Positions 5,371 through 6,505 of a stretch of 6,505 bases of DNA are shown here, piece by piece; position 1 is the stretch's first letter, and each line of letters begins with the position of its first letter. The DNA is from Dehalococcoidia bacterium UBA3254 (GTDB lineage: Bacteria > Chloroflexota > Dehalococcoidia > Dehalococcoidales > UBA3254), in assembly GCA_002362735.1 (NCBI GenBank), contig DEUU01000117.1:1-6505 (forward strand), read 5' to 3'. Both the position numbers and the translations under genes were made by a program. A model generated the notes under the pieces. It worked only from the letters and a program-made list of their open reading frames with translations, was not told where the DNA came from and ran no database searches.

Positions 5371-6240
5371 ATGCGAGAGAAGATTTGGTATAAACATTGT
5401 TGGAGACATCTTCATTTTCTTCTATTGGTAGTTTTGGTATTCGTCTTGAGTATGCAAGTTTCGTGCAACCCGGGCATCAACACTAATCCCGGTCGAGACC
5501 TGACTACTACAATAGATATGGTTACTTTCAGTGTAAATAGTTCTTCCAGTCTGCATGCCGTGATAATAGGCGTGGGAAAATATCAAACCACTGACCATGA
5601 CACGGGCTATGCATACAATGACGCTTGCGATCTAGCTTCAGAGTTATCGCAGTACTTTGGAGAGGACAATGTAAGACTACTCGTGGATGCAGACGCCACG
5701 AAAGCCAACGTGAGAGAAACTCTCTTAAATTGGCTTGTCTCAAGTTCTAAAAGCAGCGAATCGACAACTCTTGTATTCTATGCTGGATCGGGGGCAGCAG
5801 ATTACTTGTATCTATACGATTCTATTGAGAACTCCCACGAAAACGACATTAGCCCAGTCGAACTAGATACCTGGCTTTCACCCATCAAGAGTAATAATAC
5901 AGTGATTATTCTCGATACTTGTCTCAGCGCAGATTTCCTTTCCAGTCTCAGTGCCGAAGGCCGAGTACTTATGTCTAGTGTTACAAAAGGCGAACTAAGT
6001 TGGCAAGACGCTCTTCTCAAACACGGGGTTTTCTCCTACTACTTAATCGACGGCCTTCAACGACCAGACAGGGTAGATTCAGATGAAGATGGTAAAGTGA
6101 CAGTTCAAGAACTCTTCCAGTACTCCAAAGCAGCCACTCTGCAACGTTGGGAGTTGTTTCCTCCACCTTCACCTCAGACACCTTGTATTGTCGATAATAC
6201 AAACCAAAACGTATTACTCTTCAGAATCGGGAGTCGCTAG
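5371..6240 (+). CDS. Exported caspase-like (peptidase C14) protein with missing catalytic His
   Basis: This 289-residue protein begins with a basic segment and a hydrophobic stretch (about 15-30) ending VSC (C32), either an atypical lipobox (Gln at -3) or a signal anchor; both place the rest outside the cytoplasm. Residues 61-285 follow the bacterial caspase-like fold: AVIIGVGKYQ (63-72), YAYNDACDLASEL (80-92), VRLLVDADATKANV (101-114), LVFYAGSGAAD (134-144), IILDTCLSADF (179-189) and KHGVFSYYLIDGL (217-229). In the family the dyad His sits in an SGHG motif; here it is AGSG, so residue 140 is Ser. The Cys of the DxC motif (C184) is kept. A perfect EF-hand loop (D236, D238, D240, G241, E247) follows. 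Start ATG 5371 has AAGGA ten bases upstream. It is probably inactive as a classical protease: a pseudoenzyme, a binding or scaffold protein, or one using a different residue. It is co-transcribed with the GerE-type regulator. Confidence 0.85.
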   Translation: MREKIWYKHCWRHLHFLLLVVLVFVLSMQVSCNPGINTNPGRDLTTTIDMVTFSVNSSSSLHAVIIGVGKYQTTDHDTGYAYNDACDLASELSQYFGEDNVRLLVDADATKANVRETLLNWLVSSSKSSESTTLVFYAGSGAADYLYLYDSIENSHENDISPVELDTWLSPIKSNNTVIILDTCLSADFLSSLSAEGRVLMSSVTKGELSWQDALLKHGVFSYYLIDGLQRPDRVDSDEDGKVTVQELFQYSKAATLQRWELFPPPSPQTPCIVDNTNQNVLLFRIGSR

Positions 6241-6286
6241 TAAGGTAAAAAGCCGTCTGAAAGACACACCGTTGCCCTGGCTTCGA

Positions 6287-6316
6287 CAAGAGACTAGGAT
6301 AGTTACCAGTCTCTTG
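6287..6316 (+). terminator. Hairpin downstream of caspase-like gene
   Basis: CAAGAGACTAGG (6287-6298) pairs with CCAGTCTCTTG (6306-6316) over 11 base pairs with one bulged A and a 7-base loop, 46 bases after the stop. It is the likely end of the two-gene transcript, but no T-run follows, so intrinsic termination would be weak. A Rho-dependent end or a 3' stabiliser is possible. The rest of 6241-6505 shows no gene. Confidence 0.5.
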
Positions 6317-6473
6317 CTGTTACTACAATCATGCTGATATGACTAAGTCTATTCCTTAACAATGCTGTCTGACTTAAACATTTCCAGAATCATTCTTATT
6401 CACTTCATGCAATAAGCCTATTGTGACAAGACTGACCATATTTATCCAGACAATGTTTTCTATAACAGTTATT

Positions 6474-6502
6474 TCAATCAAATTTAGCCTCAGGTTGATT
6501 GA
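6474..6502. repeat. Inverted repeat TCAATCAA/TTGATTGA at window end
   Basis: TCAATCAA (6474-6481) and TTGATTGA (6495-6502) are perfect 8-base complements with a 13-base loop. It may be an operator or element end belonging to whatever lies beyond the right edge; the context is cut off. Confidence 0.3.
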
Positions 6503-6505
6503 TTT

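Noticed and set aside
1..6505. CRISPR array, tRNA or rRNA gene, integrase attachment site
   Set aside because: No spaced direct repeats, cloverleaf or rRNA-like sequence was seen on either strand, and no integrase gene is present.

Overview
The window looks bacterial: it has an OmpR/EnvZ-type two-component pair, a GerE/LuxR-type DNA-binding protein and sigma70-like promoter boxes. I cannot place the organism reliably. A caspase-like protein, a possible leaderless gene and IS4 debris would suit Chloroflexota or a similar environmental lineage, but that is a weak guess. Composition splits sharply near position 233. Bases 1-233 are about 66% GC (counted by hand); everything after is visibly AT-richer, roughly 40-45% GC by eye.

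Layout. (1) 1-233, minus strand: the ATPase core of a histidine kinase, running off the left edge and decapitated at its N-box. (2) 226-877, minus strand: a badly decayed IS4-family transposase with seven in-frame stops, three frameshifts, a D-to-N change in the first catalytic motif, and no C-terminal part. The two remnants meet inside the shared bases GACAATGC, which encode Asp-Asn-Ala in both. (3) 1154-3290, plus strand: an intact overlapping response regulator and sensor kinase pair, possibly with a leaderless start. (4) 3291-3679: a 389-base regulatory gap. (5) 3680-4741: a secreted, aromatic- and Asn/Ser-rich protein that I do not recognise, followed by a strong hairpin. (6) 4797-5141: a second regulatory gap with a perfect dyad overlapping a putative -35 box. 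(7) 5142-6240: a two-gene unit of a 71-residue GerE/LuxR-type regulator and an exported caspase-like (peptidase C14) protein that keeps the catalytic Cys but has Ser where the catalytic His is expected. (8) 6241-6505: non-coding, with hairpins.

Working model (inference): the kinase senses something outside the membrane and the OmpR-type regulator switches promoters in this island. The products placed under local control are a secreted beta-rich protein and a membrane-anchored or exported pseudo-caspase, with the small GerE protein as a second regulatory tier. The cluster sits beside transposon debris and a compositional break, which fits a mobile accessory region. The most notable elements are the exported pseudo-caspase with a perfect EF-hand loop, the orphan secreted protein, and the micro-homology junction at the left.
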